In this document: positions 37,097 through 44,795 of the stretch, piece by piece | Layout: each line of letters opens with the position of its first letter | Numbering within the stretch: position 1 is the first letter of the stretch | The notes under the pieces: generated by a model | Databases searched by the model: none | Seen by the model: only the letters and a program-made list of their open reading frames with translations | Told to the model about the DNA's origin: nothing | DNA from: Methanosarcina thermophila TM-1 | Lineage (GTDB): Archaea > Halobacteriota > Methanosarcinia > Methanosarcinales > Methanosarcinaceae | Length of the DNA: 64,000 bases | Reading direction: 5' to 3' | NCBI RefSeq assembly: GCF_000969885.1 | Contig: NZ_CP009501.1 | Coordinates: 248,001-312,000 of the forward strand | Program-made: the position numbers and the translations under genes

Positions 37097-40000
37097 ATGC
37101 TCGGAAATGCCGAAGGGATAAGCGAATCAGGTAAAGAAGAGCTGAAGATGGAGCTTCTCCCGACAGACCCAAATTTTTTCCTGAAATTGGGAGAAGAGGG
37201 AACAATTCTTTGCGCTAATAAGGCAGCTAAGGCTCTTCTTGAATATTGGGGTGTAAAAGAAGGGCAAAAAGTGCCTGATGTACTGAGGCACAATATAAAA
37301 AGAATCCTTGCACAGAAGGAGCCGAAAAGTTTTGAGATTCAGGCAGGGAAGACAACATATGCTGCAGTACTCTATCCTTTTCCGGAAGAGAACTATGTAA
37401 ACCTTCAAGCTTTTGATATAAGCTTCAGGGCTCTTAACGAAGAAAAGCTCCGCAGAAGAGAAAAACAATACCTTTCTCTGAGCAACCTCAGCAGGATCTC
37501 CTTAACCTGCAAAAACTTACAGGAAATTCTGGAAAGAAGCGCCCTGCTTATTGCTAAAGGGCTTGGTGCGGACTTTTCCAGAATCCTGGAACTCATGCCC
37601 GATGGAACTTTTATTATGAGGGCAGGATACGGCTGGAAAGAGAAGTACATAGACAGCGTTATTATAAAAGAGAAGTCTCAAGCCGAATATGCCCTTGCTT
37701 TGAAAAAAACTATTATCCTGGAAGATATTGATACCGAAACCCGTTTTGAGTGCAGTGAGTTTATCAGGCGGCACGGCATAGCCAGCGGAGCTACGGTTCT
37801 GATAGGGGATATGAGTAAGCCTTTTGGGGTAATGGAAGTTTACAGTCGGGAAAAGAGAGAGTTTACTGAGGATGAGATATATTTCCTGGATTCTGCTGCT
37901 ATTTTATTATCCGAGATCATAGGGCGTCGGCATGCCGAGGAAAAACTCCGGATTCATCAGAAGGAGTTGGAAAAGCTCGTTGAAGAAAGAACCCTTGAGT
38001 ACACGGAAGCAAATGAGAACCTTCTACATGAAATAATGGAAAGGAGAAAAACTGAAAAAAACCTCACGAATAGCCTGAAATTTCTTGAAACTCTCCTTGA
38101 TACCATACCCGCACCTGTGTATTATATAGATAATAATGGCAGGTGTCTCACTTGTAATAATATTCTAGCCAGGCAGGTTCTGGGACTGGAAAAAGAAGAA
38201 ATTATAGGAAAAACTTTTGCTGAAGTGCACAATAAGTCGCAAGCGGGGATTTTACTTGAAATCCATAAAGACGATCTGGAGCTGTTGCAGAGAGGGGGAA
38301 GCGACGTATCTGAAAAAGAAATCATGTGTGCTGACGGCATAAAAAGAGACTTCCTGGCGAGCAGGGTAACTTTTCTGGACGAAGAAAAAAACGTAAGGAA
38401 TATGGTCGCTGTACTGCTTGATATAACTGAACTCAGGAAAACTGAGAATAAGCTCCAGAATAATGTGAGATTTCTGGAGACCCTGCTTGACAGCATTCCA
38501 AGCCCGGTGTTTCAGAGGGACTTGAATGAAATATACGTAAACTGTAACGAGAGTTTTGCCAGGCAGATTATGGGGCTTCCCAAAGCTGAGGTTATAGGGG
38601 GCTCTTTTAGAGAGTTCCAGAAGAGAGTTCCAAAGGAGCTTGCAGAGATCTATCACAAGCATGATAGGAACCTCCTTGAAAAAGGGGGAAGCAACTATTA
38701 CGAAACCAAGGTGCTCTGTGCCGACGGCATAGAGAGAGATTTTCTTTTCCATAAAGCCACTTACCAAGACAGTTCGGGAAAAGTGGCTGGAGTAGTCGGT
38801 GTAATGCTTGATATTACCGAGCGTAAAAAAGCTGAGGAGATTTTCAGGAGAAGTGAGGAAAGATATCGGATCGCTGCCGAACAGACAGGGCAGATTGTGT
38901 ATGACTTTAATATAAAAACACAGGAGGTAGATTGGGCAGGAGCTATTCCAGAGCTTACCGGTTACAGTTTTGAAGAGTTCCAGAAAATCAATCCTGAAAC
39001 GTTGCTGGAGCACATTCATCCTGATGATCTCGGTGGAATAATAGAAAAAGTCAAGGTCTTCTTTGAGAAAGGAGAGAGATTGAGAGAAGAGTTCAGGTTC
39101 AGGAGAAAGGACGGTAATTATATTTATGTAGAAGACCGGAGAGTCCTTCTCAGGGACGCGGAAGGAGATCCATATAGAGTGCTTGGGGTAATGAAAGATA
39201 TTACGGAGATAAAGCTTGCATCGAAAAAAATGAAAGAGAGCGAAGAGCGCTACCGGTCCTTTATGAAAAATTTCAGGGGAATAGCTTTTCAGGGAAATCT
39301 GGATTTTACACCTATAATGATTGACGGGAGTGTGGAAGAGATTACAGGGTACCGGGGAGAAGATTTTATGTCCGGAAAAGTAAGCTGGAACCAGATTGTT
39401 CTCCCTGAAGACTGGCAAAACCTTGTTAATAATAATGAGAGATTAATAAAACATCCGCTGCTTGTAATAGAACACGAATACCGTATAAGACACAGGGATG
39501 GAAAAATAAAATGGGTTCGCGAAGTTGTCCAGAATGTTTCAGATTTTACAGGCAAGAGAAGAATCCTGCAAGGTGCAGTTTATGATATAACCAAACAAAA
39601 AGAAGCTGAAGAGTCTCTGAAAAAGGTAGAAGAAATCCGTAAAAAAGAAATCCATCACCGCATAAAAAATAACCTTCAGGTTATCTCCAGCCTCCTGGAA
39701 CTCCAGGCTGAAAGATTTGACGAAGAAGAAGTCCTTGAAGCTTTCCGTGAGAGCCAGAACAGGGTTGCCACTATGGCTATAATCCACGAGGAGCTCTACA
39801 GGTCAAAAAATAGTGAAACCCTCGATTTCTCGGAATACCTTCAGAAATTGACCTCAGATCTTCTTCACTCCTACACTGTCAGGAAAGGCGATATCAGGAT
39901 GGAGCTGGATATTGAGGAGGTCTTCTTTGGAATGGACACGGCAGTCCCTCTTGGGATAATTATTAACGAGCTCGTGTCTAATTCTCTAAAACATGCTTTT

Positions 40001-40303
40001 CCTCAGGGTAGAAAAGGGGAAATTCGGATAAAACTCTGCAGGGTTGAAGAGAACGGAGAGAATAAAAATATAAGTAATAGCACTAATAATATTGGTGCTA
40101 AGAGCTCAGTTGATAAAAGTAGCCAATATTCGCTGGTAGTTTCGGACAATGGATTAGGTTTTCCGGAAAATCTCGATTTCAGGAATACTGGTTCTCTGGG
40201 TCTGCAACTTGTAAATATTCTTGTTGAACAACTGGAGGGTACAATCGAACTCCAAAATGGTGCAGGGACTACCTTCAAAATATTGTTTAAAGAAAACGAC
40301 TGA
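37097..40303 (+). CDS. Soluble multi-PAS/GAF sensor histidine kinase
   Basis: A 1068-aa kinase with no membrane segment. Approximate order: PAS-like (25-110), GAF (130-275), coiled coil (277-325), four PAS domains (330-450, 455-575, 590-720, 720-850), then HisKA_2 phosphoacceptor region and HATPase. The phosphoacceptor is H853 or H854 in EIHHRIKNNLQVISSLLELQ. ATP-binding motifs are NELVSNSLKHAFP, VSDNGLGFPENL and GSLGLQLV. An asparagine/serine-rich insert lies at about 985-1005. The signal is unknown. The adjacent receiver is its likely partner. Confidence 0.93.
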   Translation: MLGNAEGISESGKEELKMELLPTDPNFFLKLGEEGTILCANKAAKALLEYWGVKEGQKVPDVLRHNIKRILAQKEPKSFEIQAGKTTYAAVLYPFPEENYVNLQAFDISFRALNEEKLRRREKQYLSLSNLSRISLTCKNLQEILERSALLIAKGLGADFSRILELMPDGTFIMRAGYGWKEKYIDSVIIKEKSQAEYALALKKTIILEDIDTETRFECSEFIRRHGIASGATVLIGDMSKPFGVMEVYSREKREFTEDEIYFLDSAAILLSEIIGRRHAEEKLRIHQKELEKLVEERTLEYTEANENLLHEIMERRKTEKNLTNSLKFLETLLDTIPAPVYYIDNNGRCLTCNNILARQVLGLEKEEIIGKTFAEVHNKSQAGILLEIHKDDLELLQRGGSDVSEKEIMCADGIKRDFLASRVTFLDEEKNVRNMVAVLLDITELRKTENKLQNNVRFLETLLDSIPSPVFQRDLNEIYVNCNESFARQIMGLPKAEVIGGSFREFQKRVPKELAEIYHKHDRNLLEKGGSNYYETKVLCADGIERDFLFHKATYQDSSGKVAGVVGVMLDITERKKAEEIFRRSEERYRIAAEQTGQIVYDFNIKTQEVDWAGAIPELTGYSFEEFQKINPETLLEHIHPDDLGGIIEKVKVFFEKGERLREEFRFRRKDGNYIYVEDRRVLLRDAEGDPYRVLGVMKDITEIKLASKKMKESEERYRSFMKNFRGIAFQGNLDFTPIMIDGSVEEITGYRGEDFMSGKVSWNQIVLPEDWQNLVNNNERLIKHPLLVIEHEYRIRHRDGKIKWVREVVQNVSDFTGKRRILQGAVYDITKQKEAEESLKKVEEIRKKEIHHRIKNNLQVISSLLELQAERFDEEEVLEAFRESQNRVATMAIIHEELYRSKNSETLDFSEYLQKLTSDLLHSYTVRKGDIRMELDIEEVFFGMDTAVPLGIIINELVSNSLKHAFPQGRKGEIRIKLCRVEENGENKNISNSTNNIGAKSSVDKSSQYSLVVSDNGLGFPENLDFRNTGSLGLQLVNILVEQLEGTIELQNGAGTTFKILFKEND

Positions 40304-40341
40304 CTATCCGGAGACTTATTCGATATTAAAGGGGAGATACA

Positions 40342-40773
40342 ATGAAAAAGGCAAAAATTCTGGTAGTCGAAGACCAGAATATCGTGGCTCTTAATATCAG
40401 AAACAAATTGAAAAACCTTGGATATACTGTGACGGGTACTGCGTCCACAGGAGAGGAAGCCATAAGAAAAGCCGATCTGTCGAATGCAGACCTTGTTCTT
40501 ATGGATATCATGTTAAAAGGAGAAATGGATGGAATTGAGGCTGCCCGTGAAATTAAGAACAAGCTTAAAATTCCAGTGCTTTATCTTACCGCCTATACTG
40601 ATGACGAGACTCTGGAGAGGGCAAAAACAACAGAACCTGCAGGATATATCTCAAAACCTTTTAAAGAAGAGGATTTGCACAGCAATATAGAGATGGCTCT
40701 TCACAAACACAGAGCTGAGAAAAAGGAAGCTGAGAAAGAGGCGGAAAAAGAAAGTGAGAATAGCACTGAGTAA
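40342..40773 (+). CDS. Stand-alone response regulator receiver protein
   Basis: A 143-aa receiver domain without an output domain. The acidic pocket is E10-D11, the phosphorylated residue D55 (LVLMDIML), T83 (YLTAY) and K105 (YISKPF). All switch residues are intact. The last 25 residues are a Lys/Glu-rich tail. It starts 38 bases after the kinase stop, with GGGGAG upstream, so the two form an operon. With no DNA-binding domain it probably acts by protein contact. Confidence 0.94.
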   Translation: MKKAKILVVEDQNIVALNIRNKLKNLGYTVTGTASTGEEAIRKADLSNADLVLMDIMLKGEMDGIEAAREIKNKLKIPVLYLTAYTDDETLERAKTTEPAGYISKPFKEEDLHSNIEMALHKHRAEKKEAEKEAEKESENSTE

Positions 40774-41320
40774 TTTTTCACCATAAATCCGACCAAATCA
40801 AGTCTCAACGAGAAACTTTAGAGGAAATTCCCACTGGCACAGGGAGCTGAAATTCTAAAAATGGAATTGAGAATAAAGAAAGTAATTCCAATCGGAAAGA
40901 ATCCTCTAAAATCTCTTTTAGTGAACTATCCCCTGCTTTCTGATGAAAACAAGGAGGGGATTTTCCGCCTTAGGTTTAAAATTGGCGTTCTGACTATGCT
41001 CTTTCAGGGTAGATTGCACCGAAGAGAATAACCGTGAGATATGTCAGACAAGTTTCTTTTCTTTTTTCAGGATAAACTCAGCCTACTAGACTCCATGCTA
41101 CAGAGAATCGAGAGAGATTTACTTGCGCGCGATTTACTACTGAAAAATTGAAAATGCCGTATAAATGAAATCTCGGAGTAAGGGCATAAAAGATTATTAA
41201 AATATTTAACAAATATTGCCTTGTCTGATTTCTGTGCAGAAGGCTGAAGAAGAAACAGGAAAGCGATTTTGATAGGAAGACTAATCTGCTGTAAGGACAA
41301 TAAGATTAACAAGAACTGGT
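40774..41320. other. Intergenic region, no gene recognised
   Basis: A 547-base stretch with no ORF or repeat that I can support. It lies between the two-component genes and the helical-repeat protein. Confidence 0.4.
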
Positions 41321-42247
41321 GTGGGGCATGGTACTTCGTTTGTAAATGAAAATGAGCTTGATGAGGTCAGAACTATTGAAGACGGGTTCCGTAAAGCGTA
41401 TAGTGGAGACCAGAGAGGCACAATAGAAGCCATCAACAGGTTAAGGGACTTCGTGTTTCAGCTTATTCATCTAGATGCCAATGCTGAAAATGAGCTGGAT
41501 TTGAAAGCACTTATCATCTCAATTGGGGATATAGCCAGGGTTGCTGCTGAAAAGGAGATGCAGCAGGCATGTGCAGTTTCATGCTATGTACTTGGGGATA
41601 TAGTGTTTGAGGCTGCCAGCCAGAAGAGGGAAACTATTGCTATAAAGGCTTTATCCATTATAGGAAGCCTTGCCCAGGAGATTGCAGAAAAGGGACTGGA
41701 TACGGCAGCGAAAAGTGCAGCTGAATCGCTTGGGAACTGTGGGAAGAACTCTTCTAGAATGAAAATGGAAACCTTGGTAAGCCTTTCTGAAGTTTATCTT
41801 ATGCAGGTAGCCTTGAAATCAATAGAAAAAGGTCTTCCTTATGCCGGAATTGCTGCCATAGATTTTCTTGGAGAAATAGGTGTAGCTTCAGCCGAACAGG
41901 AAATTGAATCCAATGCTCTGGAAGCTGCAGTTATTCTTGAAGACCTGGGCAATGCCGTCATAAGAAGGGAAAACAGCGAGTCCCATGCAAAGGCTATAAT
42001 TGAGGCACTTGAAAACCTGGGCAAAGCAGTCTCTCAGCGCGGCATGAGAAATGTAATCATTCAGATTGCGTGGTCTCTGGAAACAATACGTGTGCTTACT
42101 CTTGAACGTGGAATGAAAGGAGCATGCTTTGCCGCAAAGGCTGCACTCGAATCTGTCAATACAGCAGGTCTGCTTGATGAAGTACAGAATCTGGAAAAGA
42201 TCAGGGAAATAAAAGAGCTCCATTCTATTATTTTGAGAAAGCGTTAA
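41321..42247 (+). CDS. All-helical repeat protein, unknown function, 308 aa
   Basis: The sequence is built of repeated amphipathic helices with a pattern such as AAIDFLGEIGVASAEQEIES and AIIEALENLGKAVSQRGMRN, with a period of roughly 35-40 residues. This resembles HEAT or ARM-type solenoids. I do not recognise a named family. It has no signal peptide or catalytic motif. The start is GTG 41321 with no nearby ATG. A scaffold role, perhaps for the nearby kinase and receiver, is only a guess from context. Confidence 0.75.
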   Translation: MGHGTSFVNENELDEVRTIEDGFRKAYSGDQRGTIEAINRLRDFVFQLIHLDANAENELDLKALIISIGDIARVAAEKEMQQACAVSCYVLGDIVFEAASQKRETIAIKALSIIGSLAQEIAEKGLDTAAKSAAESLGNCGKNSSRMKMETLVSLSEVYLMQVALKSIEKGLPYAGIAAIDFLGEIGVASAEQEIESNALEAAVILEDLGNAVIRRENSESHAKAIIEALENLGKAVSQRGMRNVIIQIAWSLETIRVLTLERGMKGACFAAKAALESVNTAGLLDEVQNLEKIREIKELHSIILRKR

Positions 42248-42458
42248 GGAAGGAATAGTTGAGTATTCAAAGCTCAACGGATGGCAGTGGGGTTTGAAGA
42301 TATAATTCCTAGAAAACAAGGTTGTAAAAAAAGAATAGTGTAGTTGATCAGTAAAATAGTGTAAATGATCAGTAAAAACAAAAGCTCGTAATAAAATTTG
42401 TAATGACGTTATAGAAAAGAAATCATTATAGGAAAGGCGTTTCGCGTAGAAAAGAATA

Positions 42459-42536
42459 TGGTGCTCCGGCCGGGATTCGAACCCGAGTCTTCGGCTCGAA
42501 AGGCCGGAATGATTGGCCGGACTACACTACCGGAGC
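42459..42536 (-). tRNA. tRNA-Glu (anticodon TTC), copy 1, CCA encoded
   Basis: Acceptor GCTCCGG/CCGGAGC is followed by A73 and an encoded CCA. The anticodon loop CTTTCGA gives TTC. The T arm contains GGGTTCGAATCCC. The outermost anticodon-stem pair (27-43) is C-A, a mismatch, and the same is true of copy 2. Read from the reverse complement. Confidence 0.95.
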
Positions 42537-42964
42537 ACATCGCATTTCATTGCGCATCTCACAGCGCATCTCACAACGAGACCTTCAATAGATACTAGTA
42601 ATATATAAAGCTGTCCCTCTCCAAACCCCTTCTGGGGGATCTATTGGTCAGATAGAGTTTTATGTGAGAACTATTTAAAGGAATTTCATTTCTTTTTATA
42701 GACATGCCGCGACTCATTAAAAAAAACTTTTTCTAAACTCTTAAAGCTTTTTTAAAAAAACTCGATTCAAAATTAGTGAATTAGGGCGGGCAGGCGGCAA
42801 TAAATTATGGACTTTGAGCTCGCCTGAAACTCACATGAGTTACTGGCAACTGACAGCACTATCTGTGCAAGGCAATACATTATAAATTATACGTCTATGG
42901 AAAAGTCAGAGGAGTAATTCTCTTAATTATAGAAGTTATTTGTGAAAATCTGTAAAAAAAAGTA
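42537..42964. other. Spacer between the two tRNA-Glu genes
   Basis: Contains no gene. Short direct repeats of GCGCATCTCACA occur near 42553-42580, upstream of tRNA-Glu copy 1. Confidence 0.4.
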
Positions 42965-43042
42965 TGGTGCTCCGGCCGGGATTCGAACCCGAGTCTTCGG
43001 CTCGAAAGGCCGGAATGATTGGCCGGACTACACTACCGGAGC
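42965..43042 (-). tRNA. tRNA-Glu (anticodon TTC), copy 2, CCA encoded
   Basis: Identical in its mature sequence to copy 1, including the encoded CCA and the C-A pair at 27-43. The identity stops just outside the gene at the 5' end and two to three bases beyond CCA at the 3' end. Confidence 0.95.
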
Positions 43043-43057
43043 GTTTTGTATGTTGTT

Positions 43058-43089
43058 CCCCTTATTGAAGGAGGTTCTTCAATAAGGGG
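43058..43089. terminator. Perfect 13-bp stem hairpin
   Basis: CCCCTTATTGAAG pairs exactly with CTTCAATAAGGGG around a GAGGTT loop. It lies between the regulator gene (43179-43562) and tRNA-Glu copy 2, and probably ends the regulator transcript. On the plus strand it is followed by CTTTTCTAT. Confidence 0.7.
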
Positions 43090-43178
43090 CTTTTCTATAT
43101 ATAATTATCGGTTGCCTGTACTTTCGATATGTTATTAACTGCTGTACTTGGTAACCTTTTCAGATTTCTTCTTAAGCT

Positions 43179-43562
43179 TCATTCATCTTCGATATCGACA
43201 TTGATTTCGCCGGTTTCTTCCGATCTCTCAGCTTCCTGTTGAATGAGGTTTTCAATCCATTCGCTGAGTCTCCCGCAGTATTCGGGTTGACAGTCGCCGG
43301 TGCAACCTGTACAGGCCGAAAATAAATTTCCTGCAAGCAGGAGGTCATATTTTTCTTTAACCTCTTCTTTTGCTTTCAGCAGGTATGTTCTTGCACCGTT
43401 TGAAACTCCAACCTCTCGTACAATAAGGTCTTTGTCCAGAAGCTTTTTTATGATTCTGGAACATTTTCTGCTATCGATGTTCAGCTCTTTCCAGATAAGG
43501 TTCTGGAAAACGCCTTCTTTATGGCTTTTTATTATGTTATAAGCTTCTTCTTCAAGATCCAT
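43179..43562 (-). CDS. Winged-helix transcriptional regulator with Cys cluster
   Basis: A 127-aa protein. Residues 1-65 form a winged helix of the type annotated as B-block TFIIIC-like or MarR-like (VFQNLIWKELNIDSRKCSRIIKKLLDKDLIVRE). Residues 75-98 carry CTGCTGDCQPEYC, four closely spaced cysteines that could hold an iron-sulfur cluster or zinc, so redox or metal control is possible. An acidic tail follows. The ATG is at 43562, directly next to three tandem 21-bp repeats that could be its own operator. Confidence 0.82.
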   Translation of the reverse strand: MDLEEEAYNIIKSHKEGVFQNLIWKELNIDSRKCSRIIKKLLDKDLIVREVGVSNGARTYLLKAKEEVKEKYDLLLAGNLFSACTGCTGDCQPEYCGRLSEWIENLIQQEAERSEETGEINVDIEDE

Positions 43563-43567
43563 GATTC

Positions 43568-43630
43568 CACACTATGATGTTCCTTATGCACACTATGACG
43601 TTCCTTATGTACATTATGATGTTCCTTCTG
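43568..43630. repeat. Three tandem 21-bp repeats before the winged-helix regulator
   Basis: Copies at 43568-43588, 43589-43609 and 43610-43630 follow the pattern CACACTATGATGTTCCTTATG with one to four changes. They fill the whole 72-base gap between the LSm stop codon and the regulator start. Repeats in phase with two helical turns are a typical arrangement for cooperative operator sites. Confidence 0.8.
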
Positions 43631-43634
43631 AAGT

Positions 43635-43859
43635 TTATTCTTCGACAGGAGTAATCAGTATGATGTTATTACCACGAAGCACTACAGAACCAAGGGAACG
43701 GACTTTTTCTCCTTTTACGATCTCCATGGTGTCCTCGAGATGAAGGTTCATGTAGTCATCCACACTCTTAAGAGTGCCTTCAAGCAGATTAAGGTCGCCT
43801 TTCATTTCTACCTGGATCTTTGATCCAACGATCTTCTGAACTTTTTTATTTGGGAACAA
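43635..43859 (-). CDS. LSm (Sm-like archaeal) RNA-binding protein
   Basis: A 74-aa protein with both Sm motifs. Sm1 covers IVGSKIQVEMKGDLNLLEGTLKSVDDYMNLHL (shown by GTLKSVDDYMNLHLED). Sm2 is VRSLGSVVLRGNNIILI. Archaeal LSm proteins form heptameric rings that bind U-rich RNA. The start is TTG 43859, supported by GAGGGT six bases upstream. No nearby ATG exists. It is the gene preceding the winged-helix regulator on the minus strand. Confidence 0.92.
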   Translation of the reverse strand: MFPNKKVQKIVGSKIQVEMKGDLNLLEGTLKSVDDYMNLHLEDTMEIVKGEKVRSLGSVVLRGNNIILITPVEE

Positions 43860-44207
43860 ATTTAAACCCTCGCTTATTTGTTCTGCTTTTTCCCCGTACT
43901 CCCGGGTTCCTGTTTCTTATGTCCCAAGCCGGTAAGGGCGAGCTGCATCAGAGCCGCATCACATGTGCGGTCTGTTCGCTGCCTGTCTCAGCCGCTTCCT
44001 GTCAGTAATCGAGAAAATTTTCTAATATCGTCACTCCACCGGCTTTTAAGAAGACTGAAAATTACTTACCCTTTACAGAGATATATAACCATCGATCTTC
44101 CGGGTTCTCAAAAGACTTCCTGGATCAAATAGCTCCTTATGGAAGTCAAGTTCGATTTCTCAGTTAACCAGAATCCTTAAGCTATTTTATCCTGACTCGA
44201 GCCAGGA
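43860..44207. other. Intergenic region with a GC-rich core (possible RNA)
   Basis: Bases 43895-44010 are clearly richer in GC than other gaps in this window and contain short self-complementary parts, for example CCGCATCACATGTGCGG. This could be a structured non-coding RNA or the leader of LSm. No protein gene is convincing. I did not recognise SRP RNA, RNase P RNA or a known riboswitch. Confidence 0.3.
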
Positions 44208-44606
44208 TCAGATATAACCCTGAATATCCGTACTTTCGTCAATAGGCTTTGCAGCATCTTTTTTTGGTCTCGGGATTGCTCTTGCAATAGGTCCGAAAAC
44301 GGACTCATATTCGTTTATATGCTGGGTCAGCCACCTTGAAAGCTCAAGTGCAGCAACAGGAGAGAGTATAATCTCAGCCTCAACACGCCTCTCGATAACC
44401 CTTGGTTCTGAGGCATCCCCAAACATTTTAGGAGTGTCGTTGTAAAAACCGATCCTGAAATCGTAGGGGCTGTGCCCTCCTGCTGCTCCGATAGCATATA
44501 TCTGCCTGAAGTTATCAGGTTTCAAAAATTCTATTGTGATATTTTTTTTAACCTTCTTTGAGGCTTCATTTTCAATATTTTTCTTGTGTTCTACGTCCTC
44601 AGTCAT
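44208..44606 (-). CDS. DUF3467 family protein
   Basis: A 132-aa protein with a charged N-terminal 25 residues. The DUF3467 core follows, with DNFRQIYAIGAAGGHSPYDFRIGFYND, here recognised by IYAIGAAGGHSPYDFRIGF, and VERRVEAEIILSPVAALELSRWL. The function of the family is unknown. A Lys/Pro-rich C-terminus ends in GYI. It is 188 bases downstream of the helicase gene on the same strand. Confidence 0.85.
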   Translation of the reverse strand: MTEDVEHKKNIENEASKKVKKNITIEFLKPDNFRQIYAIGAAGGHSPYDFRIGFYNDTPKMFGDASEPRVIERRVEAEIILSPVAALELSRWLTQHINEYESVFGPIARAIPRPKKDAAKPIDESTDIQGYI

Positions 44607-44795
44607 GAAATCACCTCTATCTTACTCTCTCAAAATTCTGTTATAATATATCCTGTTGTCGAATTCTGATATATTATATACTGGCTGGATTTTGGGAAAA
44701 CCTGTCAGCCCTGCGTATAAACAATTCATTTTACATATAAACAGGAGCATCTTAACTCTCTATACAATGCTATCTGCAAAAACGTTTTTGATCTC

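Noticed and set aside
38252-39418. 388-codon open frame on the minus strand
   Set aside because: It lies wholly inside the histidine kinase gene on the opposite strand, whose PAS and kinase motifs are unambiguous. The antisense product has no recognisable domain.
43561-43743. Plus-strand frame with HYDVPY-type repeats
   Set aside because: The repeats come from the 21-bp control-region repeats, and the rest of the frame is antisense to the LSm gene.
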